Positions 8,737-17,238 of a stretch of 64,000 bases of DNA are shown here, one piece after another. The position numbers and the translations under genes were made by a program. Each line of letters starts with the position of its first letter. The stretch's first letter is position 1. This stretch comes from Pseudomonadota bacterium (lineage in GTDB: Bacteria > Myxococcota_A > UBA796 > SXON01), in the NCBI GenBank assembly GCA_030685065.1, contig JAUXQH010000151.1, positions 1 to 64,000 of the forward strand, written 5' to 3'. The notes below the pieces were generated by a model. That model was not told the origin of the DNA. It was given only the letters and a program-made list of their open reading frames with translations, and searched no databases.

Positions 8737-9384
8737 CTACAGCCCGAAGGCGGTCGCGTCGTAGCTCGTCGAGATGTCGTGGCCGCCGACCGTGCCGAGC
8801 GTGACGACCTGGTAGCGGCCGCCGGAGAGGGAGACCGTGGTTCCGTAGTCGAGCGCGCCCGCCCCGTCGGCTGCGCCGTGCGCCACGATGTCCCCCGTGA
8901 CGGTGGAGGTGTGCGTGAAGGTGCCGCGGTCGGCCGTGGCGCGGATGTTCCAGCGGATGTCCCCGTCGAGGACCAGCTCGCCGTAGGTCACGCCGACGTA
9001 GGTGGCGTCGAGCGACCAGACGACGGACCACGTGTCGGCGCTCGTGAGCGTGATCGTGTAGTCCCCGTCGACCTGCACGGTGCCCGTCCAGCTCCCCGGG
9101 CCGTCCACCGTGCCGTCGAAGCGCCCGCCGGCGGCCTCCTCGTACCAGCTGAGGCCCTTGGCCGTAGCCTCGGAGAGCCCCGCGGTGTCCTCCCCGTCGG
9201 GCGCGGAGAACGCGTAGATGGCGGCGTAGGTGTCGGCGTTGACGCTGGAGACGGCCTCGTACACGACCCCGGCCTCCGCTGGCGTGAAGGAGCCGGGCCC
9301 GCAGCCGATCGCGCAACCGAGGGCACCGCCGAGCCCGCACCGGATCCCGCGGGAAACCCCGCGATCGATCACCCTGCCGAGCAT
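8737..9384 (-). CDS. Hypothetical lipoprotein, beta-rich
   Basis: A 215-residue protein with an N-terminal signal and lipobox CAIGC, followed by a Thr/Gly/Asp-rich beta-strand region without recognised motifs. The ATG at 9384 is well supported by GGAGG five bases upstream; frame extension beyond it would precede the ribosome site. Probably an outer-membrane or surface lipoprotein typical of this lineage. It is divergent from the PfpI-family gene across about 100 bases. Confidence 0.6.
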   Translation of the reverse strand: MLGRVIDRGVSRGIRCGLGGALGCAIGCGPGSFTPAEAGVVYEAVSSVNADTYAAIYAFSAPDGEDTAGLSEATAKGLSWYEEAAGGRFDGTVDGPGSWTGTVQVDGDYTITLTSADTWSVVWSLDATYVGVTYGELVLDGDIRWNIRATADRGTFTHTSTVTGDIVAHGAADGAGALDYGTTVSLSGGRYQVVTLGTVGGHDISTSYDATAFGL

Positions 9385-9485
9385 CCCGACCTCCAGGCGC
9401 ATCTTAGCGCGTGTCGGGCATGTCCTCTCCGGCGTGTGTAAGACACCAGTGGATCCATGGTTGAAGGTGCAGGTTGGAGGCCACG

Positions 9486-10055
9486 TTGCCCGACACGGTG
9501 CTGGTCCTCGTGGCCCCTGAGTTCGACGACCTCGAGGTCTGGTATCCACGGCTGCGCCTGGAAGAGGCCGGCTACACCGTGCGTTTCGCCGGCCTCGGGG
9601 AGGACGAGTATCGGGGCCGCGGAGGCCTCACCTGCACGGCGGACGGCACCGTGGCCGACTTCCCGGTCTACGACCTCGCCGGCGTCGTGATCCCCGGCGG
9701 CTGGGCGCCCGATCGGCTCCGTCGTGATCCAGAAGTGCTCGAGCACCTCCGCACGCTCGACCAGCTGGGCCGGATGATCGCGTGCATCTGCCACGGCGGC
9801 TGGGTGCTCATCTCGGCCGGGCTGGTCCGCGGGCGGCGCCTCACGTCCACGGCCGGGATCCGGGACGACCTGGTCAACGCGGGCGCCCACTGGACGCAGG
9901 CGCCGGTCGTGATCGACCGGAACCTGGTGACCTCTCGGCTCGCCCGCGATCTTCCGGCCTTCGGGCTCGCGATGATCGAGGTGCTCGCGGCGCAGACGGC
10001 GTCCGAGGAGTCCGACGCCCCGGATCCCAGCCTGCCGGACGACGAGAGCACCTGA
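9486..10055 (+). CDS. DJ-1/PfpI-family protein
   Basis: A 189-residue class I glutamine-amidotransferase-like protein of the DJ-1/PfpI group. The nucleophile elbow is ACICHGGW (Cys about 102, His 103), preceded by VVIPGGWAPD, and a Glu near the N-terminus (APEFDDLEVW) completes the usual Glu-Cys-His set. Members act as deglycases, stress proteins or proteases; the in vivo activity here is unknown. The acidic tail (last 20 residues) looks unstructured. TTG at 9486 is chosen as start because GGAGG lies five bases before it and the beta-strand VLVLVAPE begins at once; the TTG at 9474 has no ribosome site. Confidence 0.85.
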   Translation: MPDTVLVLVAPEFDDLEVWYPRLRLEEAGYTVRFAGLGEDEYRGRGGLTCTADGTVADFPVYDLAGVVIPGGWAPDRLRRDPEVLEHLRTLDQLGRMIACICHGGWVLISAGLVRGRRLTSTAGIRDDLVNAGAHWTQAPVVIDRNLVTSRLARDLPAFGLAMIEVLAAQTASEESDAPDPSLPDDEST

Positions 10056-10082
10056 GTCCGACGGACCCCGAACCGACCGTGA

Positions 10083-10571
10083 CTAGTGGTGCCCGTGCCC
10101 GTCCGGCCCGTGGATGTGGCCGTGCTGGAGCTCCTCCGACGTGGCGTCGCGCACCGACAGGATGGTCACGTCGAAGTGGAGGGTCTCCCCCGCGAGGGGA
10201 TGGTTCGGATCGATGAGGACGACGCCCTCCTCGACGCCGACGACCCACACCGGGAGGGCCTCGCCGGCCGGACCACGAGCGTGGAACTGCATTCCCTCGG
10301 CGATCTCCATCTCGGCGGGGAAGGACTCCCGGGGCACGCGCTGGGGCGGCACCTCCAGGCGCGCGCCGTAGCCGAGCTCGGGCGGCACCTCGACCTGGAG
10401 GTTGGCGCCGACCTCGGCCCCATCCAGCGCCGATTCCAGGCCCGGCACGATGTTCTGGTAGCCGTGCAGGTAGTCGATCTGCCCGCTCTCGATGACGGAT
10501 CCGTCCGTCCCGGAGAGGGTGTACTTCAGCGACACGGCGCGGTCGGCGCCGATGGTGGAGGTCTCGGACAT
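10083..10571 (-). CDS. slyD: SlyD-type FKBP peptidyl-prolyl isomerase
   Basis: A 162-residue FKBP-type cis-trans prolyl isomerase and chaperone of the SlyD class. It has the FKBP core with inserted IF domain: YTLSGTDGSVIES, QNIVPGLESAL, the IF region around PPELGYGAR, and the returning strand DPNHPLAGETLHFDV. The tail is His-rich (HGHIHGPDGHGHH), a likely nickel/zinc-binding site as in SlyD. The ATG at 10571 fits the family start; the open frame upstream is not conserved-looking. The stop lies 27 bases from the convergent PfpI-family gene. Confidence 0.92.
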   Translation of the reverse strand: MSETSTIGADRAVSLKYTLSGTDGSVIESGQIDYLHGYQNIVPGLESALDGAEVGANLQVEVPPELGYGARLEVPPQRVPRESFPAEMEIAEGMQFHARGPAGEALPVWVVGVEEGVVLIDPNHPLAGETLHFDVTILSVRDATSEELQHGHIHGPDGHGHH

Positions 10572-10701
10572 GGTCTGGCCCGGGGTGAGAGCGTTTCCGC
10601 CACGTGGACGGCCCGCCGACCGGCCACCGTGGATCGGCGGCGGCTGACGAGGCGCACGGTCTAAGATCCGCTCGGCGCCGCTGCCACCCGCCACGAGGCC
10701 G

Positions 10702-12513
10702 TCAGGAGCGGCGGCGCCGGACCATCACGCCGGCGAGGCCCACCAGCCCGAGCAAGGCGGCGGGCGACGCGGATCCGCTGGGGATCGACGTGCCGCAGGA
10801 ACGGGCGGAGGTGGCGAAGGCACGCTCGACCTCGAGCGTCACGCCGTCGAACACGCGGGCGCCGTCATCCACGAGCACGGTGCGGACGCCGAGCGGAGCG
10901 TCCGCGCGAACGGTGTAGTGCACGCGGAGCAGCTGCGTCTCCGCGGTGTCACCCTCGACCTGCTCCACCGAGTCGACCGCGATCCCCACCCCGAGATCGA
11001 CGGTGGGAAGGGCCTCCAGGCCGCCGACGAGCCGGATCTCGAGCTCGGCCTGGTCTCCCTGGCGAACCGCGTCCGGCTCGATGCCGGTGAGGCGAGGCCG
11101 CTCGACACCGGGGAGCACGAGGAAGGCGTCGGCGAGCGTGACGGTGTTGTCGCCCGACTGGAGCGTGAGGGTACGGGGACCCGGAGTGGCGTTTTCGGCC
11201 AGGAACAGGTCGACGAAGGCGCTGTCGACATCCCGGACGTCGATCGGCCCGATCTCGACGCCAGCGCCCAGATCGAGGCTCACCGTGCCGTCCACGAGGA
11301 GGAGGTAGGACCCCGAGATCCGCACCCGCACCGACTCGCCCGGCCACGCGGTATCCGGCCGAACGGCGCCGAGCGTCGGGAGCACGCCATCCACGACGAG
11401 GACGGAGGAGATGTCCCCCGGGCCCTCTTCGAAGATGGCGCGCACCGCGTAGGACTCCAGGGCGCCCAGGAGCGGCGCGTCGGCGTGCGGCTCCGTTACC
11501 TCGAGCACGGCGAGCCCGCCCCGGAGCACCTCGTACCCGACCACCTCGTGGGCGGACATCGGCGCGGACCAGGACAGCGGGACCGTCGCGCCGACGACAC
11601 GCCCGCTCGGACCGGTCAGCCCGGTCGGCGCCGGGAGGTACACGCGGAAGGTCAGCTCGGAGTCGGCCGGCTCGCGGCTCGTGTTGAGGCCATCGGAGGC
11701 CCGGACCCAGTACGAGACTTCGGTGTCCGGCAGGTGCGGGGGGATCTCCCCTCGCCACGTGCCCGCGCCCGTCGGCTCCATCTGCGCGGAGCCCTCGACT
11801 CCGCCCCCCGACCACGCGAGGGTGACGGAGGAGACGATGGTGTCGTCCTCGACGGAGACCTCGACCGCGTAGGGCCCCGCGAGGTCTTCGGTGTCGGCCA
11901 GCTGGGAGAGGTCGGAGATGCGGGGCGGGGCCACGTCGCCGTCGTGAAAGGCCACGTTGTCGATGGTCCAGCCGTCACCCACATTGGCGAGGTCGGCCTC
12001 GAAGACGAACCGTACGCGGAGGTCGAGGGTGGACGGGGCCGCGGTGTCGACAACGGACAGATCGACCACCACGGGGCGCCAGCCGCCCGACGAGCCGACG
12101 AAGCCGGTCGAGGCCGGATAGCCGTAGAGCGGCGAAACCACCTCGAACCCGTTGCCGCTGTCGACCTCGATCCAGCCGCGATCCCCCGCCACGATCTCGT
12201 ACCAGTGCTGAAAACACATCACGGGCCGCGCCACGCCCGTGAGATCGGGAACGGGGATCTCGAGGTAGTCGACCGTGTCGTTCAGGTAGTCCCGGGCGAG
12301 CCCGGTGCTCCACGCGTGCGTGCCGTCGAAGCCCGCGCCGGGGCCGTTCGCCACGCTTCCCCACTTCCACTGACCGGTGGCGCCCGTGGAGAGGAACGAG
12401 CCATCGTCCGATTGGAGGTCGTACACCTGGAAGGGGGCCGCCGCCGCCGTGCCGACCAGGAACCCCGGCACGCATTCGAGCGCGAGGGTGAGGAGGGCGA
12501 GGGGCGCGATCAC
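10702..12513 (-). CDS. Surface protein with fibronectin/IPT-like repeats and MYXO-CTERM-like tail
   Basis: A 603-residue exported protein. The signal peptide ends near AAAAPFQ. Then comes a lectin/jelly-roll-like region with FDGTHAWSTG and GWTIDNVAFHD typical of MAM-like or immune-inhibitor-A-like domains (about 20-200), a beta-sandwich region around SYWVRASDGLN (200-290), a fibronectin-like segment, and IPT/TIG-like segments (SGSYLLLVDG and later). The C-terminus is SCGTSIPSG, a hydrophobic helix and VMVRRRR, close to the MYXO-CTERM surface-sorting tail. GTG at 12513 overlaps the TGA of the vWA lipoprotein gene (GTGA), so the two surface proteins are coupled. Ligand unknown. Confidence 0.7.
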   Translation of the reverse strand: MIAPLALLTLALECVPGFLVGTAAAAPFQVYDLQSDDGSFLSTGATGQWKWGSVANGPGAGFDGTHAWSTGLARDYLNDTVDYLEIPVPDLTGVARPVMCFQHWYEIVAGDRGWIEVDSGNGFEVVSPLYGYPASTGFVGSSGGWRPVVVDLSVVDTAAPSTLDLRVRFVFEADLANVGDGWTIDNVAFHDGDVAPPRISDLSQLADTEDLAGPYAVEVSVEDDTIVSSVTLAWSGGGVEGSAQMEPTGAGTWRGEIPPHLPDTEVSYWVRASDGLNTSREPADSELTFRVYLPAPTGLTGPSGRVVGATVPLSWSAPMSAHEVVGYEVLRGGLAVLEVTEPHADAPLLGALESYAVRAIFEEGPGDISSVLVVDGVLPTLGAVRPDTAWPGESVRVRISGSYLLLVDGTVSLDLGAGVEIGPIDVRDVDSAFVDLFLAENATPGPRTLTLQSGDNTVTLADAFLVLPGVERPRLTGIEPDAVRQGDQAELEIRLVGGLEALPTVDLGVGIAVDSVEQVEGDTAETQLLRVHYTVRADAPLGVRTVLVDDGARVFDGVTLEVERAFATSARSCGTSIPSGSASPAALLGLVGLAGVMVRRRRS

Positions 12514-13439
12514 GCGGCCTCCGTCGCCAGCGTGTAGAGGATGCTGATCGCGGCATCCGCCGCGGGGGCGACGTCGAACACGAGCGCGGGATCGACCCGA
12601 TCGAGCTGCCATCCTCCGTCGACCCGTACGCCGTCGACCTCGACCCGCGCGGAGCCCTCGAGGGGCGTGCCGCCGAGCGGAAAGCGGGTCGGGTACTCCG
12701 CCGCGGCGCCGCCCAGGGCCCCGGCGACGACCGAGAAGTCGCTCGAGCAGAGGCTCTGGACGATGCCGCCGGTCGCTTCCGCCACGGCGATGTAACGGGC
12801 GGCGGTACGCGAGCCGCAGGCGCCCGGCACGTCCACCACGACCGCCGAGACGCGCGCCGCGCGCCCGCTGCGCGCCTCGTCGTCGGCGAGCACGGTGAGA
12901 AATGCGCTCGCCGGATCGAGGCCGAGCCAGAGGTCGCTCTGATCGTCCCCGTCCGACACGAAGATCACGTGCAGGCCCGCCTCGGCGCGGCGGAAGCCCC
13001 GGTTGAAGCCCTGCGCGTCCGCGAGCGCGAGCGACGCGGTGTGGAGCCCGGCTGCCGGCGGCGCGCTGTCCGCACCCACCTGGAGCGCGGAGGCGAGCAC
13101 CTGCTCCGGCGCCTCGGTCGAGTCGGTGACGATCCACGGCCGGCCCCGCAGCACGCCCTCGTCGGCGGGATCGGTCGTCGTTACGCCGATCTGGTAGGCA
13201 AGACCGAGACCCCCGAGCGTGTCGAGGAACTCGGCGGCGGCGCCCGACAGGGCAGCCTGCTCGTCCGCCATGCTTCCGGTGCTGTCCATCACGAACAACA
13301 CGTCGACCTCGGGCAGCGCGGCCTGCACGAAGCGCTCCTCGACCACGACGGGCGGCGCTGCCTCGACGTCGGGCGCCTGGACGACGTATTCGACGCATCC
13401 GGAGACCAACGTTGAAGCGAGGAGCCAGCGCACGAACAC
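12510..13439 (-). CDS. von Willebrand factor A domain lipoprotein
   Basis: About 309 residues: signal peptide with lipobox VSGC, a short linker, then a vWA domain with the MIDAS motif DSTGS (about residue 52) and later VSDGDDQSD, giving a metal-dependent adhesion fold. The C-terminal third is a beta domain. It resembles the vWA-type lipoproteins of Myxococcota. The GTG at 13439 is inferred from the signal peptide; GTG at 13433 is an alternative and the ribosome site is unclear. Coupled to the following surface protein by a GTGA overlap, which suggests a joint complex on the cell surface. Confidence 0.72.
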   Translation of the reverse strand: MFVRWLLASTLVSGCVEYVVQAPDVEAAPPVVVEERFVQAALPEVDVLFVMDSTGSMADEQAALSGAAAEFLDTLGGLGLAYQIGVTTTDPADEGVLRGRPWIVTDSTEAPEQVLASALQVGADSAPPAAGLHTASLALADAQGFNRGFRRAEAGLHVIFVSDGDDQSDLWLGLDPASAFLTVLADDEARSGRAARVSAVVVDVPGACGSRTAARYIAVAEATGGIVQSLCSSDFSVVAGALGGAAAEYPTRFPLGGTPLEGSARVEVDGVRVDGGWQLDRVDPALVFDVAPAADAAISILYTLATEAA

Positions 13440-13528
13440 CCCCAGCGCCCCCCCGGAGGGGGCCGCGGCTATCCTGGCCGTATCCTGAACCTCGGCGGTA
13501 GGAAAGTCAAGCCGCACCGCCGAGGACT

Positions 13529-14068
13529 CTAGCCCTCCCCCTCCGAGAAGCGCCACACCTGGACCCGGGTGACTTCCTCCGCGCCACGGGCCACTCGGAA
13601 CAGCCGGATGCGTCGGAAGCCCCAGGCGTTCAGCAGTCGGAACTCGAGCGACAACGACTGATACTCGTCCGTCGCGGGAGGGAAGCCGAGCAAGCCCAGC
13701 GCCTCGGTGCGGCGCACCGGCTCGGGGAGCGGCACCTCGATCATCTGGATCGTGTCCCCCGAGAGGCGCAGTGTCCCGCGCTCGAACACGAGCTCGCGGC
13801 CACCGGCGGGCACCTCCCGCTCCTCGATCACGGCGCCGAGCTGCTCCTCGACATCGGCGCGCGCCGACCGGTAGCTACGCCCGCCGAAGTGACGCGCATC
13901 GACGTAGACGCCCGTGGGCTTCACATAGGTGGCGTCGAGGTTCGCGGGGGTCACCCGGAGCTCGGCGGCGGCGCGGCGCGCGGCCACCTCCTCGGCGGTG
14001 GCCGGGGGCTCGACCGCGCGCAGCACGGTCTCCGGATCGGCGCAGGCGAAGAGGTAGGTCAGCAGCAT
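13529..14068 (-). CDS. Hypothetical lipoprotein
   Basis: A 179-residue protein starting MLLTYLFACADPE, a very short lipoprotein signal with lipobox LFAC. The mature part is charged, with a central region rich in Arg/Glu and no motifs I can assign. The ATG at 14068 is chosen because of the lipobox. Divergent from moaD, with 83 bases between the starts. Confidence 0.55.
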   Translation of the reverse strand: MLLTYLFACADPETVLRAVEPPATAEEVAARRAAAELRVTPANLDATYVKPTGVYVDARHFGGRSYRSARADVEEQLGAVIEEREVPAGGRELVFERGTLRLSGDTIQMIEVPLPEPVRRTEALGLLGFPPATDEYQSLSLEFRLLNAWGFRRIRLFRVARGAEEVTRVQVWRFSEGEG

Positions 14069-14151
14069 CACGACGGCATGATAGCGCACCACAAGGCCGG
14101 CCACACCGCCGGCCACGCCGGGGCGTCCGACTTGGGTTAGATGCCCGGCCC

Positions 14152-14379
14152 ATGCGAGTGACCGCCCTCTACTTCGCCACGTTGCGCGAGCGACGCGGCA
14201 CCGGCTCCGAGGGGGTCGACCTTCCCGTCGGCACCACCGCGAGCGGTGCCTTCGCCCTGATCTTCCCCGGCCTCTCGCTGACCGTGGCCTACGCCGTCAA
14301 CGAGGCGACCGTCGGGTCCGAGACGGTGCTCGTCGAGGGGGACGAGGTCGCCTTCCTCCCCCCGCTCGGGGGTGGCTGA
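14152..14379 (+). CDS. moaD: MoaD: molybdopterin synthase small subunit
   Basis: A 75-residue ubiquitin-like sulfur carrier. It receives sulfur as a C-terminal thiocarboxylate and passes it to precursor Z in molybdopterin synthase. The beta-grasp pattern MRVTALYFATLRER begins the protein and the end is FLPPLGGG; the terminal Gly-Gly is the activated group. The stop TGA shares its A with the ATG of moaE (TGATG), so the two subunits are made in step. Other moa/moe genes are not in the window. Confidence 0.9.
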   Translation: MRVTALYFATLRERRGTGSEGVDLPVGTTASGAFALIFPGLSLTVAYAVNEATVGSETVLVEGDEVAFLPPLGGG

Positions 14380-14819
14380 TGGTGATCCTCACCCCCTCGC
14401 CCCTGGACGTGCGGGCGCTCGAGGACGCCGCGCGAGCGCCGGAGAACGGGGCCCTCCTCACCTTCGCGGGGGTGGCGCGCGACGACGGGACACCCCCGCT
14501 CCGCGCCCTGTTCTACGAGGCCTGGCACGACGTTGCGCTCCGGGAGCTCGAACAGGTGGCGGCCGACACGCGGGCGCGCTGGCCGGGCGTCCGCGTCGCG
14601 ATCGCCCACCGCACGGGTGAGGTCGCCGTGGGCGAGCCGAGCGTGATCGTCGTGGTCGGAGCCCCGCATCGGGACGTGTGCTACGCCGCCTCGCGGTTCG
14701 CGATCGACACGCTCAAGGCGACCGTGCGCATCTGGAAGAAGGAGATCTACGCCGACTCCTCGGCCTGGGTCGGTAACCGCCCGGGCTCCGCGGCGAACCA
14801 AGGCGGAGACGACACGTGA
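14379..14819 (+). CDS. moaE: MoaE: molybdopterin synthase large subunit
   Basis: A 146-residue catalytic subunit that binds precursor Z and works with MoaD as a heterotetramer. Family marks are LTFAGVARDD, the YEAWHD segment, the AIAHRTGEVAVGE stretch, and VRIWKKEIY with the two active-site Lys. Length is normal. It begins on the last base of moaD's stop, and its own stop overlaps the GTG of trmB (GTGA), so moaD-moaE-trmB form one translationally coupled unit. Confidence 0.92.
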   Translation: MVILTPSPLDVRALEDAARAPENGALLTFAGVARDDGTPPLRALFYEAWHDVALRELEQVAADTRARWPGVRVAIAHRTGEVAVGEPSVIVVVGAPHRDVCYAASRFAIDTLKATVRIWKKEIYADSSAWVGNRPGSAANQGGDDT

Positions 14820-15637
14820 GGCCAGGCAACCATCAGCGGTTTCGTGACCTGCTCCCGGGGGACGTGTCCCGTCCCGACGTGAACCCCTACATCACCTCGC
14901 ACCGCGAATTCGGCGACGAGATCGTCCCGGGATCCGAGGCTCCCGCGCTCAAGGAGAAGTGGCCCGAGGTCTTCGGCCGCGTGGCGCCCCTCCACCTCGA
15001 AGTCGGTTCAGGAAACGGGTTCTATCTTGCTGGAATGGCAGAGAAACACCCCGATCAGGACTGGGTGGGCGTCGAGATCCGCTACAAGCGAGTCGTGCTC
15101 GTCGCGAAGAAGCTGCGGGTGGCGGGCCTCAAGAACGCGCGTATCGTGCGTTACGACGCGCGCGCGCTGGACACGCTGTTCCCGCAGGGGGCGCTCGCGG
15201 GCGTACACATCAACCACCCGGACCCGTGGGAGCGCGAGTCCAAGCGCCACCACCGCCTCATCGATCGCGGGTTCATCGAGCTGATCACGGGCCTGTGCGC
15301 GCTGGGCGCCGAGCTGCGCCTGAAGACCGACTTCGGCCCCCACGTCAAGGCGCTGCTCCAGGCCTGCGAGGGCCTGCCCTGGGAGCTCGTGGGCGTGCGC
15401 ACCGACGTGGACGTGCAGGGCTCCATCTGGAGCGACGACGTGGTGACGAACTACCAGCGCAAGGCGCGCGAACGCGGCTTGCCGGTCCACGCCGCCTGCC
15501 TGCGCCGCATCGCGAGCGGGAGCAGCAACACGAGCGCCGCGCCGCCCGACCCGCAGCCCCTGCCGCACCCGTCGAGCGCGGTGAGCGGCTCCTCCGTCGG
15601 GTCGGTCCCGAGCCGCCACTCGTCGACGTTGACGTAG
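14816..15637 (+). CDS. trmB: TrmB: tRNA (guanine-N7)-methyltransferase, with antisense-overlapping tail
   Basis: A 273-residue SAM-dependent enzyme that methylates G46 N7 in tRNA. The SAM loop EVGSGNG, the strand VGVEIR, and the TrmB signature HINHPDPWERESKRHH are present, as is the C-terminal DDVVTNYQRKARERGLPVH. The family normally ends about here. The last 40 or so residues are Ser/Pro-rich and are encoded by DNA that is the antisense of the tail of the convergent surface protein (overlap 15451-15637). The start GTG overlaps moaE's stop. The core function is firm; the tail is an oddity. Confidence 0.9.
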   Translation: MRPGNHQRFRDLLPGDVSRPDVNPYITSHREFGDEIVPGSEAPALKEKWPEVFGRVAPLHLEVGSGNGFYLAGMAEKHPDQDWVGVEIRYKRVVLVAKKLRVAGLKNARIVRYDARALDTLFPQGALAGVHINHPDPWERESKRHHRLIDRGFIELITGLCALGAELRLKTDFGPHVKALLQACEGLPWELVGVRTDVDVQGSIWSDDVVTNYQRKARERGLPVHAACLRRIASGSSNTSAAPPDPQPLPHPSSAVSGSSVGSVPSRHSSTLT

Positions 15638-17238
15638 CCGTCGCCGTCCGCGTCCTCCCCCGCGTCGTCACGGTGGGGATCGAGGCCGTTGTCCTCCTCC
15701 CAGCTGTCCCCCATCGCGTCGTGGTCGTCATCCGCGAAGAGGACGAAGTCGACGCCGGTGCGGCCTTCCGCGGCCGCGAGCGTGGTGATCGTCGCGTCCG
15801 TCTCGGCGAGGTGGTCCGGCCAGTACACGGTCACCCAGCCCGCGTCGCTCGGGCAGTAGTGCGCGTAGGAGGCCCGCAGCGTGTAGTCCGCCCCCGGGAG
15901 GCCCCGGATCGTGTACACGCCGTCGGCGTCGGTCACGCCCACCTCGGTGTTCTCTCCGCCGGTGGCGCTCGCGTAGACGTAGGCGCCGTAGATCGGCTCG
16001 CCGTCGTCCCCGCGTACGGTGCCGGAGAACGACGCGCCCGCGGGCATGTCGACCGTGAGCGCCGTGTCGCCGTCGACGAGGATGGCGAGCGGCTCGCCCG
16101 CGTCATCGCGCAGATAATCGTCGGTGAGGCCCACGTCGGCGCCGTAGACGGCGAGGAAGTACGTGCCCGGATGGAGCGCCTCGATCGTGAGGAGCCCCGC
16201 CTCGTCCAGGGAGCCGCCCCGCCCGACCGTCATCGTGTCGTTGTAGAGGAGCACGGAGGCCTCGGACAGGTCACCCGAGCCGGTCAAGGTGATGGAGAGG
16301 GAGCTCGGCGCGCCCAAGGCGAGATCGACGCCGGACGCCATCTGCCCCTCTTCGGGGACCGACACGCGCTCGCCGGGACGATCGGCGTCCGGGTAGTAGG
16401 TGGTGGCGAGGCCGTCCGAGGAGGCCCACGCGGTCACGTCTCCAGGGGGAAGGCCATCCGCGACGTAGGTGCCCGCGCTGTCGATGGCGACCGACAGCAC
16501 CTGGGAGGGGCTGTAGACGAAGACCGTGCCCGAGGCCACGGGGCCGTCGGGGCCGCTGACGGTACCGGTCACCGTGATCCCGTCGAGCAGGGGCTGGTCC
16601 TCCGCGTCTTCCCGCTCGCCGAGCAGGATGTCGAAGAGCGCGGCGCTCTCCTCGTCGTACGTCGGGGCGAGGTACTGCCGCGGGTAGCCGCCGGCGGCGA
16701 CATAGGCCGCGTAGGGCTCGGACTCGCCGGGATCGCTGTCGAGGCCGACCACGGTGAAGACGCCGTCGGCGTCGGTCGAGGCGAGGCGGCTCACGAGCGA
16801 CGAGCGCTCCGACTGCCCCAACGCCAGCACCTGGGCGCCGACCACTGGCGCACCGTCCGTGGCGAGGAGCCGACCCGTGAGCGAGCCGCCCTCGGGGAGG
16901 GCAAAGTCGAGATCTCCGATGATGGCGGCGGTCCCGACCTCGACGACGTCGGCCGCGCAGAAGTCCCAGGTGTCGGGGAGGAAGCGGTCGACGCGCGGGT
17001 CTCCGTCGGGCGGCATGGCGCGCAGACGGTACCGACCGGGCGGGACGGAGCCCAGGAGGAAGCCGCCGTCGGTGGTGGTGCGGGCGCTCGCGTAGTTCAG
17101 CCGCGCGTCGTAGGCGACGACGTCCACGGACGGCACGGGGGCTCCGTTCGCGTCGAACACCGTGCCCGAGAGCGTGGCGGCCATGGCCCCCGGGAGCAGC
17201 GCCATCGGGAGAAGCCCTGGCGAGAGCAGCAGGATCAC
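15451..17238 (-). CDS. Surface protein with carboxypeptidase-regulatory-like domains and MYXO-CTERM-type tail
   Basis: A 595-residue exported protein. The signal peptide is about 20 residues. Several carboxypeptidase-D-regulatory/transthyretin-like beta-sandwich repeats follow, each with a turn such as VFDANGAPVPS, LLATDGAPVVG, VSGPDGPVASG and VRGDDGEPIYG. A calcium-type acidic stretch (DADGDGYVNVDEWRLGTDP, about 530-550) precedes GCGRGCGSGG, a hydrophobic run and MRRR, a MYXO-CTERM-like anchor. GTG at 17238 with GGAGGT upstream overlaps the stop of the preceding membrane protein gene (GTGA). The 3' end runs 187 bases into trmB on the other strand. Probably a cell-surface or secreted adhesin-like protein. 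Confidence 0.78.
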   Translation of the reverse strand: MILLLSPGLLPMALLPGAMAATLSGTVFDANGAPVPSVDVVAYDARLNYASARTTTDGGFLLGSVPPGRYRLRAMPPDGDPRVDRFLPDTWDFCAADVVEVGTAAIIGDLDFALPEGGSLTGRLLATDGAPVVGAQVLALGQSERSSLVSRLASTDADGVFTVVGLDSDPGESEPYAAYVAAGGYPRQYLAPTYDEESAALFDILLGEREDAEDQPLLDGITVTGTVSGPDGPVASGTVFVYSPSQVLSVAIDSAGTYVADGLPPGDVTAWASSDGLATTYYPDADRPGERVSVPEEGQMASGVDLALGAPSSLSITLTGSGDLSEASVLLYNDTMTVGRGGSLDEAGLLTIEALHPGTYFLAVYGADVGLTDDYLRDDAGEPLAILVDGDTALTVDMPAGASFSGTVRGDDGEPIYGAYVYASATGGENTEVGVTDADGVYTIRGLPGADYTLRASYAHYCPSDAGWVTVYWPDHLAETDATITTLAAAEGRTGVDFVLFADDDHDAMGDSWEEDNGLDPHRDDAGEDADGDGYVNVDEWRLGTDPTEEPLTALDGCGRGCGSGGAALVLLLPLAMRRRQAAWTGKPRSRALRW

